Origin: an uncultured Shewanella sp. | GTDB lineage: Bacteria; Pseudomonadota; Gammaproteobacteria; Enterobacterales; Shewanellaceae | NCBI GenBank assembly: GCA_947503555.1 | Contig: CANNEE010000017.1 | Span: forward strand, 1-64,000 | Direction of reading: 5' to 3' | DNA length: 64,000 bases | Part shown: positions 46,505 through 54,440 of the stretch, one piece after another | Layout of the letters: the number at the start of each line of letters is the position of its first letter | Position numbering within the stretch: position 1 is the stretch's first letter | The notes under the pieces: generated by a model | Told to the model about the DNA's origin: nothing | The model's input: only the letters and a program-made list of their open reading frames with translations | The model's database searches: none | Made by a program: the position numbers and the translations under genes

Positions 46505-47071
46505 ATGAACTGGCGTGCACTTTTTAAACCCAGCGCGAAATACTCAGTACTGGCCCTACTAGTAGTCGGTATTGTTATCGGTGTTGTTGGCTATTTCGCA
46601 ACACAACAAACCCTGCATGCAACAAGTACAGACGAGTTCTGTATGACTTGTCATAGCAATCATTCATTAAAAGATGAAGTGTTAGCTTCTGCCCATGGCG
46701 GTAACTCCGCTGGTATCGTAGTTGAGTGTCAGCAGTGTCATATTCCTCAAGAACCTTTTGCTTATCTACTGAAGAAGATTGTTGTATCAAAAGATATTAT
46801 TGGCTTCATGACGATTGATGGCTTTAATACTCAAGAGTGGTTAGATGAGAACCGTAGAGAGCAAGCTGATTTAGCACGTGATTTCTTACGTTCAATCGAC
46901 TCTTCTACTTGTAAGAATTGTCACAAGCGTATCTATGAAGATCAGCCTGAAGCGATGAGCAAGATGGCGAAGAGAATGCACTCTAGAAACTTCAAGAAAG
47001 ATCCAGAAAAGAGAAAGACTTGTATCGATTGTCATAAGGGTATCGTTCACCCTTATCCTAAAAAGAAGTAA
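46505..47071 (+). CDS. cymA: Tetraheme menaquinol dehydrogenase CymA (NapC/NirT family)
   Basis: 188 residues: one N-terminal membrane anchor (about 15-33) and a periplasmic domain with four CXXCH haem sites (CMTCH, CQQCH, CKNCH, CIDCH). The start MNWRALFKPSAKYS and the length match Shewanella CymA. It oxidises menaquinol and feeds electrons to periplasmic reductases for fumarate, nitrate, DMSO and extracellular metals. It stands alone with a GGAGAAG ribosome site and its own terminator. The menaquinone genes menDHCE lie 9 kb downstream in the window. Confidence 0.96.
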   Translation: MNWRALFKPSAKYSVLALLVVGIVIGVVGYFATQQTLHATSTDEFCMTCHSNHSLKDEVLASAHGGNSAGIVVECQQCHIPQEPFAYLLKKIVVSKDIIGFMTIDGFNTQEWLDENRREQADLARDFLRSIDSSTCKNCHKRIYEDQPEAMSKMAKRMHSRNFKKDPEKRKTCIDCHKGIVHPYPKKK

Positions 47072-47116
47072 TGTCTTTTTAGAGAATAGAAATCGATAAA
47101 AGTGGGAGCTGGTTTT

Positions 47117-47149
47117 AAGCCCTTGCGGTCATACTGCAAGGGCTTTTTG
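47117..47149 (+). terminator. Terminator after cymA
   Basis: A 10-bp stem AAGCCCTTGC / GCAAGGGCTT with a 9-base loop and a T tract, 45 bases after the cymA stop and just before the end of the converging chemoreceptor gene. Confidence 0.9.
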
Positions 47150-47156
47150 TTTGCGG

Positions 47157-48707
47157 CTAGTTTTTAAAGCAGATAACAAGTTCCTGCAGTTTACTGGCTA
47201 CGGATTGCAGCTCAGTTATGGCAACTGCTGAGTGATTGGCTTGCTCACTGCTAGCGTCGGTTAAACAAGAGATATCAGCAACTTTGTTGTTAATATTTTC
47301 AGAGACATGGGCTTGTTCTTCTACTGCCGCCGCCATTTGCATCGACATAGCAGAAATGCTGTTTAGCGCCTCAGAAATATTGCCCAATATTTGCTCAGTT
47401 TCTATCACCTTATCTAAGCCTGTTTGGGCGCTGAGGGTGCTGGCTTCGGTGAGGTTAACCGCTTCTTTGGAGCTTTCGCTAAGCTCTTGAATGATGTCAT
47501 GGATCTCAGTGGTGGAAACTTGGGTTCGCTGCGCGAGTTGTCTTACTTCATCGGCAACGACAGCAAATCCTCGGCCTTGCTCTCCCGCTCTAGCGGCTTC
47601 AATGGCTGCGTTAAGTGCAAGCAAGTTGGTTTGCTCTGCTATCTGCTCGATCATCAAGGCCACCTGGGAAATTTTCTGTGTTTGGCTAAATAGACCTGTC
47701 ACAGCTTCGCTAACTTGTACCGAGCTAGCCTGAAGTGTTTCTATTGACTGCCGAGTTTGGGTGATAACCTCAAGACTGTTATTGGCAAACTGACTCGACT
47801 CTTCGGTTTTCACCGCCGTTTCTTGTACATGACTGGATACCTCGGTAATGGTTGCCGTCATTTGGCTCATCGCAGTGGCGACCTCTTGGGTTTGGGCCTG
47901 TTGTTGTAATAGCTGATTGCTGGCTTGATGAGAGTAGTTAGCACTTGCACTAGATTGCAATGCCACATTGTCAGCTGCATCTTGAATGCGAGTCAGTACC
48001 GTGGTGAGATGGGACTGTTGGCTCTTTATCGCCACCTTAATTCTGCCTAATTTAGGCGAGTCTTGAGTATAGGTTTGTACCGCTAAAGGGTGTTGAAAGG
48101 CGCCACTTAGTTGATTTTGAAGTTGCTCGAATACCCTTGATTGCTTATTTGACATGGCAATAGCGTAGACTATGGTACTCAATATAAGGCAAGCAAGGCC
48201 TGCCGTAGGAAGCGCCAGCAAGTATAAGACTATGCTTAAAACAATGCCTAAAGTCAGCGAGATAGTTTCAAGGGAAAGAGGCAAAGGGCGAGATTGGTGC
48301 TTGTTTTGATTGATAGCACGATAGAGTTGGTTTGCTTGCTCAACATGGTCTCTGCTTGGGCAGGAGCGAACTGACTCATAGCCAATTACCTTTCCATCTT
48401 GAGTGACAGGAGTGACATAGGCATCAACCCAATAGAAGTCGCCATTTTTACAACGGTTTTTCACCATTCCCATCCATGGTTTTCCCGCTTTTAAATGCTC
48501 CCACATCACTTTAAATGCTTGGGCCGGCATGTCTGGATGCCTCACTATATTGTGAGGTTGGCCTATGAGTTCTTCTCTACTATAGCCACTGATGTCAATA
48601 AATGCCTGATTACAATGAACTATATTGCCTTTTGTGTCGGTTGTAGAGATGAGTTTAGTGGTGGCAGGAAACCTTTGTTCATGCTGAGAGATCTGCATAT
48701 GCTGCAT
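47157..48707 (-). CDS. Aer-like PAS chemoreceptor (energy/redox taxis)
   Basis: 516 residues, close to Aer in length. The N-terminal PAS (about 20-120) contains [20 protein letters not shown] and [18 protein letters not shown], nearly the same as the FAD-binding PAS of E. coli Aer. Two short membrane segments follow (about 145-190), then a methyl-accepting signalling domain with the hairpin tip [20 protein letters not shown]. There is no periplasmic domain. It probably senses redox state or electron transport through FAD and signals to CheA. It converges on cymA. Confidence 0.85.
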   Translation of the reverse strand: MQHMQISQHEQRFPATTKLISTTDTKGNIVHCNQAFIDISGYSREELIGQPHNIVRHPDMPAQAFKVMWEHLKAGKPWMGMVKNRCKNGDFYWVDAYVTPVTQDGKVIGYESVRSCPSRDHVEQANQLYRAINQNKHQSRPLPLSLETISLTLGIVLSIVLYLLALPTAGLACLILSTIVYAIAMSNKQSRVFEQLQNQLSGAFQHPLAVQTYTQDSPKLGRIKVAIKSQQSHLTTVLTRIQDAADNVALQSSASANYSHQASNQLLQQQAQTQEVATAMSQMTATITEVSSHVQETAVKTEESSQFANNSLEVITQTRQSIETLQASSVQVSEAVTGLFSQTQKISQVALMIEQIAEQTNLLALNAAIEAARAGEQGRGFAVVADEVRQLAQRTQVSTTEIHDIIQELSESSKEAVNLTEASTLSAQTGLDKVIETEQILGNISEALNSISAMSMQMAAAVEEQAHVSENINNKVADISCLTDASSEQANHSAVAITELQSVASKLQELVICFKN

Positions 48708-48991
48708 AATTTACTTTCCATGTAATAACGATAACAACTCAATCAATCTGTTCTTATTACTGAGTTACTTTAAGCCTAGATTATTAGTGCGACCCACGAC
48801 TCGTTTTTTTAAATGTTTGAACTTAAGCACTAATGCTTAGGGGCGAGGATAGTAATCATTTTGACTGGTATTTACAACTAAGGTGGTAGTTAGGCTTTTG
48901 TCTAAGCAAATGATGATGCTTTGGTAACGGGTTGATTTTCATTAGGAAATACTTGAGCCGCTTGATTGGGCAAACGGCCTAAAATATGGGA

Positions 48992-49267
48992 TTACTGCAT
49001 TTTATTAAGCACGGCTTGTCTGTATTCAAGTAGACTAAACACACCAAACAGAAAAACACTAAAATGGGCTTTAGCATTTAATTCCATAAGGGCTTTAAAT
49101 AGGGAGTGGAAAATCAATACTTGAATACCATGCATGACGCAAGTGACCACTAACAATATATTGAGAATGGTGCTTATCTGCCCTTCAAAGGGCATGACTA
49201 GGTTATAAAGCATCACGCCCCATGCAAACAGAGTGATCAATTTACCTAAAGTAATTAATGGTTTCAT
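48992..49267 (-). CDS. DUF1145 small inner-membrane protein (YhhL-like)
   Basis: 91 residues with three hydrophobic segments, matching the DUF1145/YhhL family by size and by its place directly after rsmD, as in E. coli. Function unknown. Its start overlaps the rsmD stop by 4 bases, so it is translationally coupled. Confidence 0.8.
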   Translation of the reverse strand: MKPLITLGKLITLFAWGVMLYNLVMPFEGQISTILNILLVVTCVMHGIQVLIFHSLFKALMELNAKAHFSVFLFGVFSLLEYRQAVLNKMQ

Positions 49268-49884
49268 AGGGCATCTCCATCTGAAATATCGGATTCTACG
49301 GTGTCGTTAGGTGTTTGATATTGATATAAGCGATAATTTACTTGGCCAGCTTTCTTCTCTTTAAGTGGCACCCAACATTCAGGGATGTCGAGCTGGCCAT
49401 GCTGGGTTTCAGTTTCAACGTAAATTAACGCATCTTGCTTAAGCCACTTGTGCTTATCGAGTAAGAAGAGGGTTTTATTGACCATATCTTGATTAAAAGG
49501 AGGGTCAATAAATACGATATCAAAGGCCTGTGTCGGTGGGGTTGATAGCAGCTTAAGTGTATCGGTTTGCACTACCTTAGCTGTATCACATTTAAGTGTG
49601 GCGAGGTTGGCATTAAGCTGTTTAGCTGCGCTGGTTTGCAATTCGCATAACTGTGCAAAGTCGGCGTAGCGAGATAGGGCTTCTAGGCCTAAGGCGCCAC
49701 TACCTGCGAAGCAATCCAGTACTCTCGCTCCAGGAAGGTAAGGAGCCAGCCAGTTAAACAGCGTTTCTCTTACTCTATCAGTTGTTGGCCTAAGACCCTC
49801 TAAGGAGCAGATAGGTAGACGGCGAGAGCGCCACTGACCGCCGATTATTCTAAGTTGGCCGCTTTGATTGTTCTTTCTAGCCAT
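49264..49884 (-). CDS. rsmD: 16S rRNA (guanine966-N2)-methyltransferase RsmD
   Basis: 206 residues. The SAM motif DCFAGSGALGLEALSR and the catalytic DPPF tetrad (FIDPPFNQDMV) identify RsmD, which methylates G966 of 16S rRNA in the small subunit. It begins with the usual basic stretch, GQLRIIGGQWRSRRL. It is divergent from ftsY, the standard gammaproteobacterial arrangement. Confidence 0.95.
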   Translation of the reverse strand: MARKNNQSGQLRIIGGQWRSRRLPICSLEGLRPTTDRVRETLFNWLAPYLPGARVLDCFAGSGALGLEALSRYADFAQLCELQTSAAKQLNANLATLKCDTAKVVQTDTLKLLSTPPTQAFDIVFIDPPFNQDMVNKTLFLLDKHKWLKQDALIYVETETQHGQLDIPECWVPLKEKKAGQVNYRLYQYQTPNDTVESDISDGDAL

Positions 49885-50176
49885 CCTTTCCTCTAAATTT
49901 TGACTGTGATGATAAAGTGGTAGACTATAGCCTGCCTATTTTTAGCTTGTTTGGGCTGAAGGCACTTGATGGCTAGTGAGTGTTACCATTAATCATCACA
50001 ATAATGATGAAGTAATATAGGGCGCTAGTTTATATCAAACGACTTAAAAAGGGTGAGACTCTGGTAGTCTTGCTTTAAATTGATCCGCCGTAGGCGTAAT
50101 TAGCCTTAGAATTTGCTATAACGGCATGGGTCATCAATCGAACTTATATAAAGAAGTTGAGCACTGGTAATTAACA

Positions 50177-51523
50177 ATGGCAAAGAAAGGTTTTTTTTCC
50201 TGGTTTCGTAAAGATAAGACTCAAGAAGAACAGATAGACAATACTGAGTCTCAGGTCGAAGAGGAGTTGCAGCAGGAATCTGTGGTAGAAGAGCCGCAAG
50301 TCGAAGACGTTAATCTTGAAGTAACAGAAGATGCAAGTGACGACGCTGCAAGCGTAGAACAAGCGCAAACCGATACAGAGGTTGAAGCCGAAGAGTATGA
50401 GCCTCTTGAGGCTGAGGAAGTCAATGAACAGGCCCAAGAGCCAGAGCATGAGGCTGAAATTGTTAACGAGTCAGCTCACATAGAAGAAGTTGTTGAGATA
50501 GCTGAGAGTGTCGAGGTTGAAGAGAGTGAGCAAGCTGAGGAGTTAGAGCCTGCTATCGAAGTGCAACCTGAGCCTCAAGCTAAGCCTGCAAAAGAAGGCT
50601 TCTTTGCTCGCCTAAAACGTGGCTTGATGCGCACCAGTGAAAACATTGGTAGCGGTTTCATAGGTCTGTTTAAGGGCAAGAAGATTGATGATGAGCTATT
50701 TGAAGAGCTTGAAGAACAGTTGTTAATTGCCGATGTTGGGGTTGAGACTACCACTAAATTAATCGATCGCCTAACTGAACATGCTTCTCGTAAACAGCTT
50801 AAAGATGCTGAAGCCCTTTATGAACTGTTAAGAGAAGAGATGCAAAATACTCTTGAGCCCGTCAGTATTCCTCTAGTGCCTGAAAACAGCGATGGCCCTT
50901 TTGTTATCCTCATGGTGGGAGTCAATGGCGTTGGTAAAACTACGACTATTGGTAAGCTTGCAAAACAATACCAAAGCCAAGGTAAGAGTGTGATGCTGGC
51001 TGCTGGTGATACCTTCCGTGCAGCTGCAGTTGAGCAGTTGCAGGTTTGGGGACAGCGTAATGATATTCCGGTTGTGGCTCAGCATACGGGAGCCGATAGC
51101 GCTTCGGTATTGTTTGATGCGCTACAAGCGGCCAAAGCCCGTAATGTTGACGTGTTAATTGCCGATACTGCAGGTCGTCTACAGAACAAAGGCCACCTGA
51201 TGGAAGAGCTGAAGAAAGTGGTACGTGTGATGCAAAAGCAAGATGTCACTGCGCCTCATGAAGTGATGCTGACATTAGATGCATCGACGGGCCAAAATGC
51301 GATAAGTCAGGCTCAACTTTTCCAAGAAGCGGTGGGTGTAACTGGTATCACCATCAGCAAGTTAGATGGTACTGCTAAGGGCGGAGTGATCTTTGCTATT
51401 GCCGATAAGTTTGGTATTCCAATTCGTCATATTGGTGTGGGTGAGCAGATTGATGACCTACGCACCTTTAACGCAAAAGACTTTATTGATGCCCTGTTTA
51501 GCCAAGAGAAGGCGGAGAGTTAA
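50177..51523 (+). CDS. ftsY: Signal recognition particle receptor FtsY
   Basis: 448 residues. A basic start (MAKKGFFSWFRKDK) is followed by a long glutamate-rich A domain (about 15-135), then the NG GTPase domain. GTPase motifs are visible: GVNGVGKTTTIGKLA (P-loop, about 247), DTAGRL and SKLDGTAKGG. FtsY docks ribosome-SRP complexes at the membrane for co-translational insertion. It heads ftsY-ftsE-ftsX. Confidence 0.97.
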   Translation: MAKKGFFSWFRKDKTQEEQIDNTESQVEEELQQESVVEEPQVEDVNLEVTEDASDDAASVEQAQTDTEVEAEEYEPLEAEEVNEQAQEPEHEAEIVNESAHIEEVVEIAESVEVEESEQAEELEPAIEVQPEPQAKPAKEGFFARLKRGLMRTSENIGSGFIGLFKGKKIDDELFEELEEQLLIADVGVETTTKLIDRLTEHASRKQLKDAEALYELLREEMQNTLEPVSIPLVPENSDGPFVILMVGVNGVGKTTTIGKLAKQYQSQGKSVMLAAGDTFRAAAVEQLQVWGQRNDIPVVAQHTGADSASVLFDALQAAKARNVDVLIADTAGRLQNKGHLMEELKKVVRVMQKQDVTAPHEVMLTLDASTGQNAISQAQLFQEAVGVTGITISKLDGTAKGGVIFAIADKFGIPIRHIGVGEQIDDLRTFNAKDFIDALFSQEKAES

Positions 51524-51571
51524 GCCCGCTTTCTTTGTCAGACTTAAAATCTAATGGTAATGGAATAATCA

Positions 51572-52240
51572 ATGATTCGATTTGAGCAGGTCAGTAAAGT
51601 GTATCCCGGTGGCCAGAAAGCCCTAACGGATATAAATGTGCATTTGCAGCAGGGAGAGATGGCATTTCTGACAGGCCATTCTGGGGCTGGTAAGAGTACG
51701 CTGCTCAAGTTGATAACTGTGATTGAACGAGCGAGCGCTGGTCGCTTGTTTATCAATGGTCATGACATTGCCAAGATTGGCCCTAAGCAGGTGCCTTATC
51801 TGCGTCGCGATATAGGGGTGATTTTCCAAAACCATAACTTGCTGATGGAAAAGAGTGTCTTTGATAATGTGGCTTTGCCACTTGTGATAGAAGGCTTTTC
51901 CCACGGTGAGATCCGCAAGCGTGTCGCCGGTGCTTTAGATATGGTTGGGCTGTATGGTAAAGAGAGACATCAGCCAATTATGCTTTCTGGTGGTGAGCAG
52001 CAAAGAGTTGGTATTGCCAGAGCTATAGTCAATAAGCCTCCTTTACTATTAGCAGATGAGCCAACGGGGAACTTAGATCCTAAGCTGTCTATGGATATTC
52101 TAAGGTTGTTTGAAACCTTCAATGATGCAGGCACTTCAGTGTTAATCGCTACCCATGATCTTGGGCTGATTGCCAGAATGAAATATCGCACCTTAACTCT
52201 TAAACAAGGACGCTTGCTCGGTGGGCAGGAGTTGGAGTAG
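51572..52240 (+). CDS. ftsE: Cell-division ABC ATPase FtsE
   Basis: 222 residues. Walker A GHSGAGKSTLLK, signature LSGGEQQRVGIARA and Walker B LLLADEPTGNLD are intact. With FtsX it forms the divisome complex that activates EnvC at the septum; envC is at 3013-4161. It lies 3 bases upstream of ftsX. Confidence 0.97.
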   Translation: MIRFEQVSKVYPGGQKALTDINVHLQQGEMAFLTGHSGAGKSTLLKLITVIERASAGRLFINGHDIAKIGPKQVPYLRRDIGVIFQNHNLLMEKSVFDNVALPLVIEGFSHGEIRKRVAGALDMVGLYGKERHQPIMLSGGEQQRVGIARAIVNKPPLLLADEPTGNLDPKLSMDILRLFETFNDAGTSVLIATHDLGLIARMKYRTLTLKQGRLLGGQELE

Positions 52241-52243
52241 ATA

Positions 52244-53212
52244 ATGATGGCAAAGCAGAAGCAACTGACTCGAAGTAAACTTCCTATCTCTGGGCGTATC
52301 GTGATGTTTTTTGTGCGCCATATTCAGCAGGCGATGGCCAGTATGGGAGAGCTATGGCGCAATCCCATCTCATCTATGATGACTATGGCTGTGCTCGGGG
52401 TGAGTTTAAGTTTACCCGCAGCTCTGCAAGTCTTAGTGAAAAATGCCGAAACCATTACTCAATCTTGGAATAGCGCCGCAGAGATATCGCTGTTTGTGGA
52501 TGAACGTCGAAGCAGCCAATCTATAGAAAGCTTAGTCATGCGTTTGCGAACTTACCCTGAAGTCGCGCAGGTACATTATATCGATAGAGATCAAGCGCTC
52601 GATGAGTTTCAAAGGCTGTCAGGATTCGGTGAAGCCTTGTCTTATTTAGATTCCAACCCACTTCCTGCAGTGGTGACGGTAACGCCAACGGGAAAATATT
52701 CTAGCCCGGCAGGTGCGAGAGAATTGCTGACTAAGTTGCAGTTAGAGCCTGAGGTGAGTTTTGGCCGCCTCGATATCGAGTGGCTTGAAAGATTACAGGC
52801 TGTGGTGCGTTTACTTGAGCGCACTGTGCTAGCCATTGCAGTGCTCTTAGTGCTCGCGGTTGTGCTAGTGATAGGCAATACCATACGTTTGGCGATTATG
52901 AATCGTCGCTCGGAGATTGAAGTAATGAAGCTGGTGGGGGCGACCGAAGCCTTTATTCAGCGGCCATTTCTCTATACCGGTATCTGGTTTGGCGTGATAG
53001 GTGGTTTCTTGGCTTGGGTCATTATCAATTTACTGGTTTGGTACCTAGATTCAGCCTTAGTCGATCTGCTGGGCTTATATGGTAGCAGCCTGCAGATGCA
53101 ATCGCTTACTATCGCCGAACTAGGACAGCTTATTTTGCTCGCCTCTTTTCTTGGTTGGCTTGGTTCTTATCTATCTGTGCGCCAACATTTGCGGCGGATT
53201 GAACCCTCTTAA
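52244..53212 (+). CDS. ftsX: Cell-division membrane protein FtsX
   Basis: 322 residues. A cytoplasmic N-terminal part with RNPISSMMTMAVLGVSLSLP leads into the first membrane helix; a periplasmic loop of about 100 residues follows (the EnvC-binding region in E. coli), then three C-terminal helices. Its job is to couple FtsE ATP hydrolysis to periplasmic amidase activation. There are two possible starts one codon apart (ATGATG). Confidence 0.96.
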   Translation: MMAKQKQLTRSKLPISGRIVMFFVRHIQQAMASMGELWRNPISSMMTMAVLGVSLSLPAALQVLVKNAETITQSWNSAAEISLFVDERRSSQSIESLVMRLRTYPEVAQVHYIDRDQALDEFQRLSGFGEALSYLDSNPLPAVVTVTPTGKYSSPAGARELLTKLQLEPEVSFGRLDIEWLERLQAVVRLLERTVLAIAVLLVLAVVLVIGNTIRLAIMNRRSEIEVMKLVGATEAFIQRPFLYTGIWFGVIGGFLAWVIINLLVWYLDSALVDLLGLYGSSLQMQSLTIAELGQLILLASFLGWLGSYLSVRQHLRRIEPS

Positions 53213-53288
53213 TGTTACAGAAATGAAACTTTTTCGATAATATCCGGTCTACTTAATCGATAAAAGTGTATCTAGTTTTGACTGAGTG

Positions 53289-53317
53289 TTGACATACTCT
53301 GTCAAATCACCGATAGT
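53289..53317 (+). promoter_or_regulatory. Putative rpoH promoter with overlapping palindrome
   Basis: A perfect -35 TTGACA (53289-53294) lies 17 bp before GATAGT (53312-53317, 4 of 6 to TATAAT), about 75 bp before rpoH. The -35 is one arm of a palindrome TTGACA-N5-TGTCAA (53289-53305), which could be a regulator site. Inferred from sequence only. Confidence 0.45.
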
Positions 53318-53389
53318 TCATCGACTCACTCTAATTTGATTAAAAAATATAGTGTGACTCAAATGAGTAATGAGGTTTAGGAGTAGTTA

Positions 53390-54253
53390 ATGACAGATAA
53401 TACGCAATCAATGGCTTTAATGGTTCCTCAGGGAAGCAGCAGTCTTGAAGCTTATGTCCAATCAGTAAAAAGCATTAGCATGCTTGATGCTGAAGAGGAG
53501 TATGAGCTAGCGAAGCGTCTGCAAGAAACTGGTGACTTACAGGCGGCGAAAAAGCTGATTATGTCGCACCTAAGATTTGTTGTTCATGTGGCTAAAGGTT
53601 ATTCAGGTTATGGTCTACCTCAAGCCGATTTGATTCAAGAAGGTAACATTGGCCTGATGAAGGCGGTAAAACGTTTCGACCCTGAGGTTGGCGTGCGTCT
53701 TGTCTCTTTTGCTGTGCATTGGATTAAAGCTGAAATCCATGAATATGTGTTGAAAAACTGGCGTATCGTTAAGGTTGCGACCACTAAGGCACAGCGTAAG
53801 CTCTTCTTTAACCTACGTAAGACTAAAGCTCGTTTAGGCTGGTTTAGTGACGATGAAGTCTCTATGGTGGCTGAAAACCTGGGTGTATCCAAGCAGGATG
53901 TGACCGAGATGGAATCGCGAATGGCGGCTCAGGATCCGGCTTTCGATCTTGCTAGCGATAACAACAGCGATGATGATCATGATTTCGCTCCAGCTCAGTA
54001 TTTAGAAGATCATTCATCGGATATTGCCTCTCAGGTTGAACATGATAATTGGGAGGCCAATGCTCAAGCTAGGCTCATGTCAGCGATTAAGACACTTGAT
54101 GAGCGCAGTCAGCATATTTTACGTGCACGTTGGTTAGACGAAGAGAAAACCACTTTGCAAGAATTAGCTGCGACCTACCAAGTTTCCGCCGAACGTATCA
54201 GGCAGCTTGAAAAAAATGCCATGAATAAGCTTAAAGGCTGCATGCAAGCTTAA
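53390..54253 (+). CDS. rpoH: RNA polymerase heat-shock sigma factor RpoH (sigma-32)
   Basis: 287 residues. Region 2 reads [19 protein letters not shown], the RpoH box [12 protein letters not shown] follows, and region 4 helix-turn-helix [20 protein letters not shown] is at the C terminus. It directs transcription of heat-shock genes. AGGAG precedes the ATG. It follows ftsX as in enterics but with a 177-bp gap holding a likely own promoter. Confidence 0.96.
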   Translation: MTDNTQSMALMVPQGSSSLEAYVQSVKSISMLDAEEEYELAKRLQETGDLQAAKKLIMSHLRFVVHVAKGYSGYGLPQADLIQEGNIGLMKAVKRFDPEVGVRLVSFAVHWIKAEIHEYVLKNWRIVKVATTKAQRKLFFNLRKTKARLGWFSDDEVSMVAENLGVSKQDVTEMESRMAAQDPAFDLASDNNSDDDHDFAPAQYLEDHSSDIASQVEHDNWEANAQARLMSAIKTLDERSQHILRARWLDEEKTTLQELAATYQVSAERIRQLEKNAMNKLKGCMQA

Positions 54254-54272
54254 GTGCTAAGAGTTTTATAAG

Positions 54273-54295
54273 AACCTGCTACGGCAGGTTTTTTT
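54273..54295 (+). terminator. Terminator after rpoH
   Basis: A 7-bp stem AACCTGC / GCAGGTT with a TACG loop and seven T, 20 bases after the stop. It isolates the following flagellin gene from rpoH transcription. Confidence 0.9.
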
Positions 54296-54378
54296 ATGTC
54301 TTTTTTCTGTACGCATGACGGTTAAGGGTGTTATTTGAACATTTAACGATACATTTTGGGCATTTTTAGAAAATTCAC

Positions 54379-54405
54379 TAAAGAGAGATGCCATTTTGTC
54401 GATAT
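54379..54405 (+). promoter_or_regulatory. Sigma-28 (FliA) promoter of the proteolytic flagellin
   Basis: TAAA (54379-54382), then exactly 15 bp, then GTCGATAT (54398-54405; 6 of 8 to GCCGATAA). This is the canonical flagellar late-gene spacing, TAAA-N15-GCCGATAA. It lies 36 bases before the GTG start codon, with no other gene between. Confidence 0.75.
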
Positions 54406-54440
54406 TATTTTCATAACCTCATTGGACATGTACGTAGTTT

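Noticed and set aside
50171-50449. Antisense 92-codon leucine/phenylalanine-rich frame over the start of ftsY
   Set aside because: It is the mirror of the glutamate-rich A domain of FtsY, which naturally yields a hydrophobic antisense translation.
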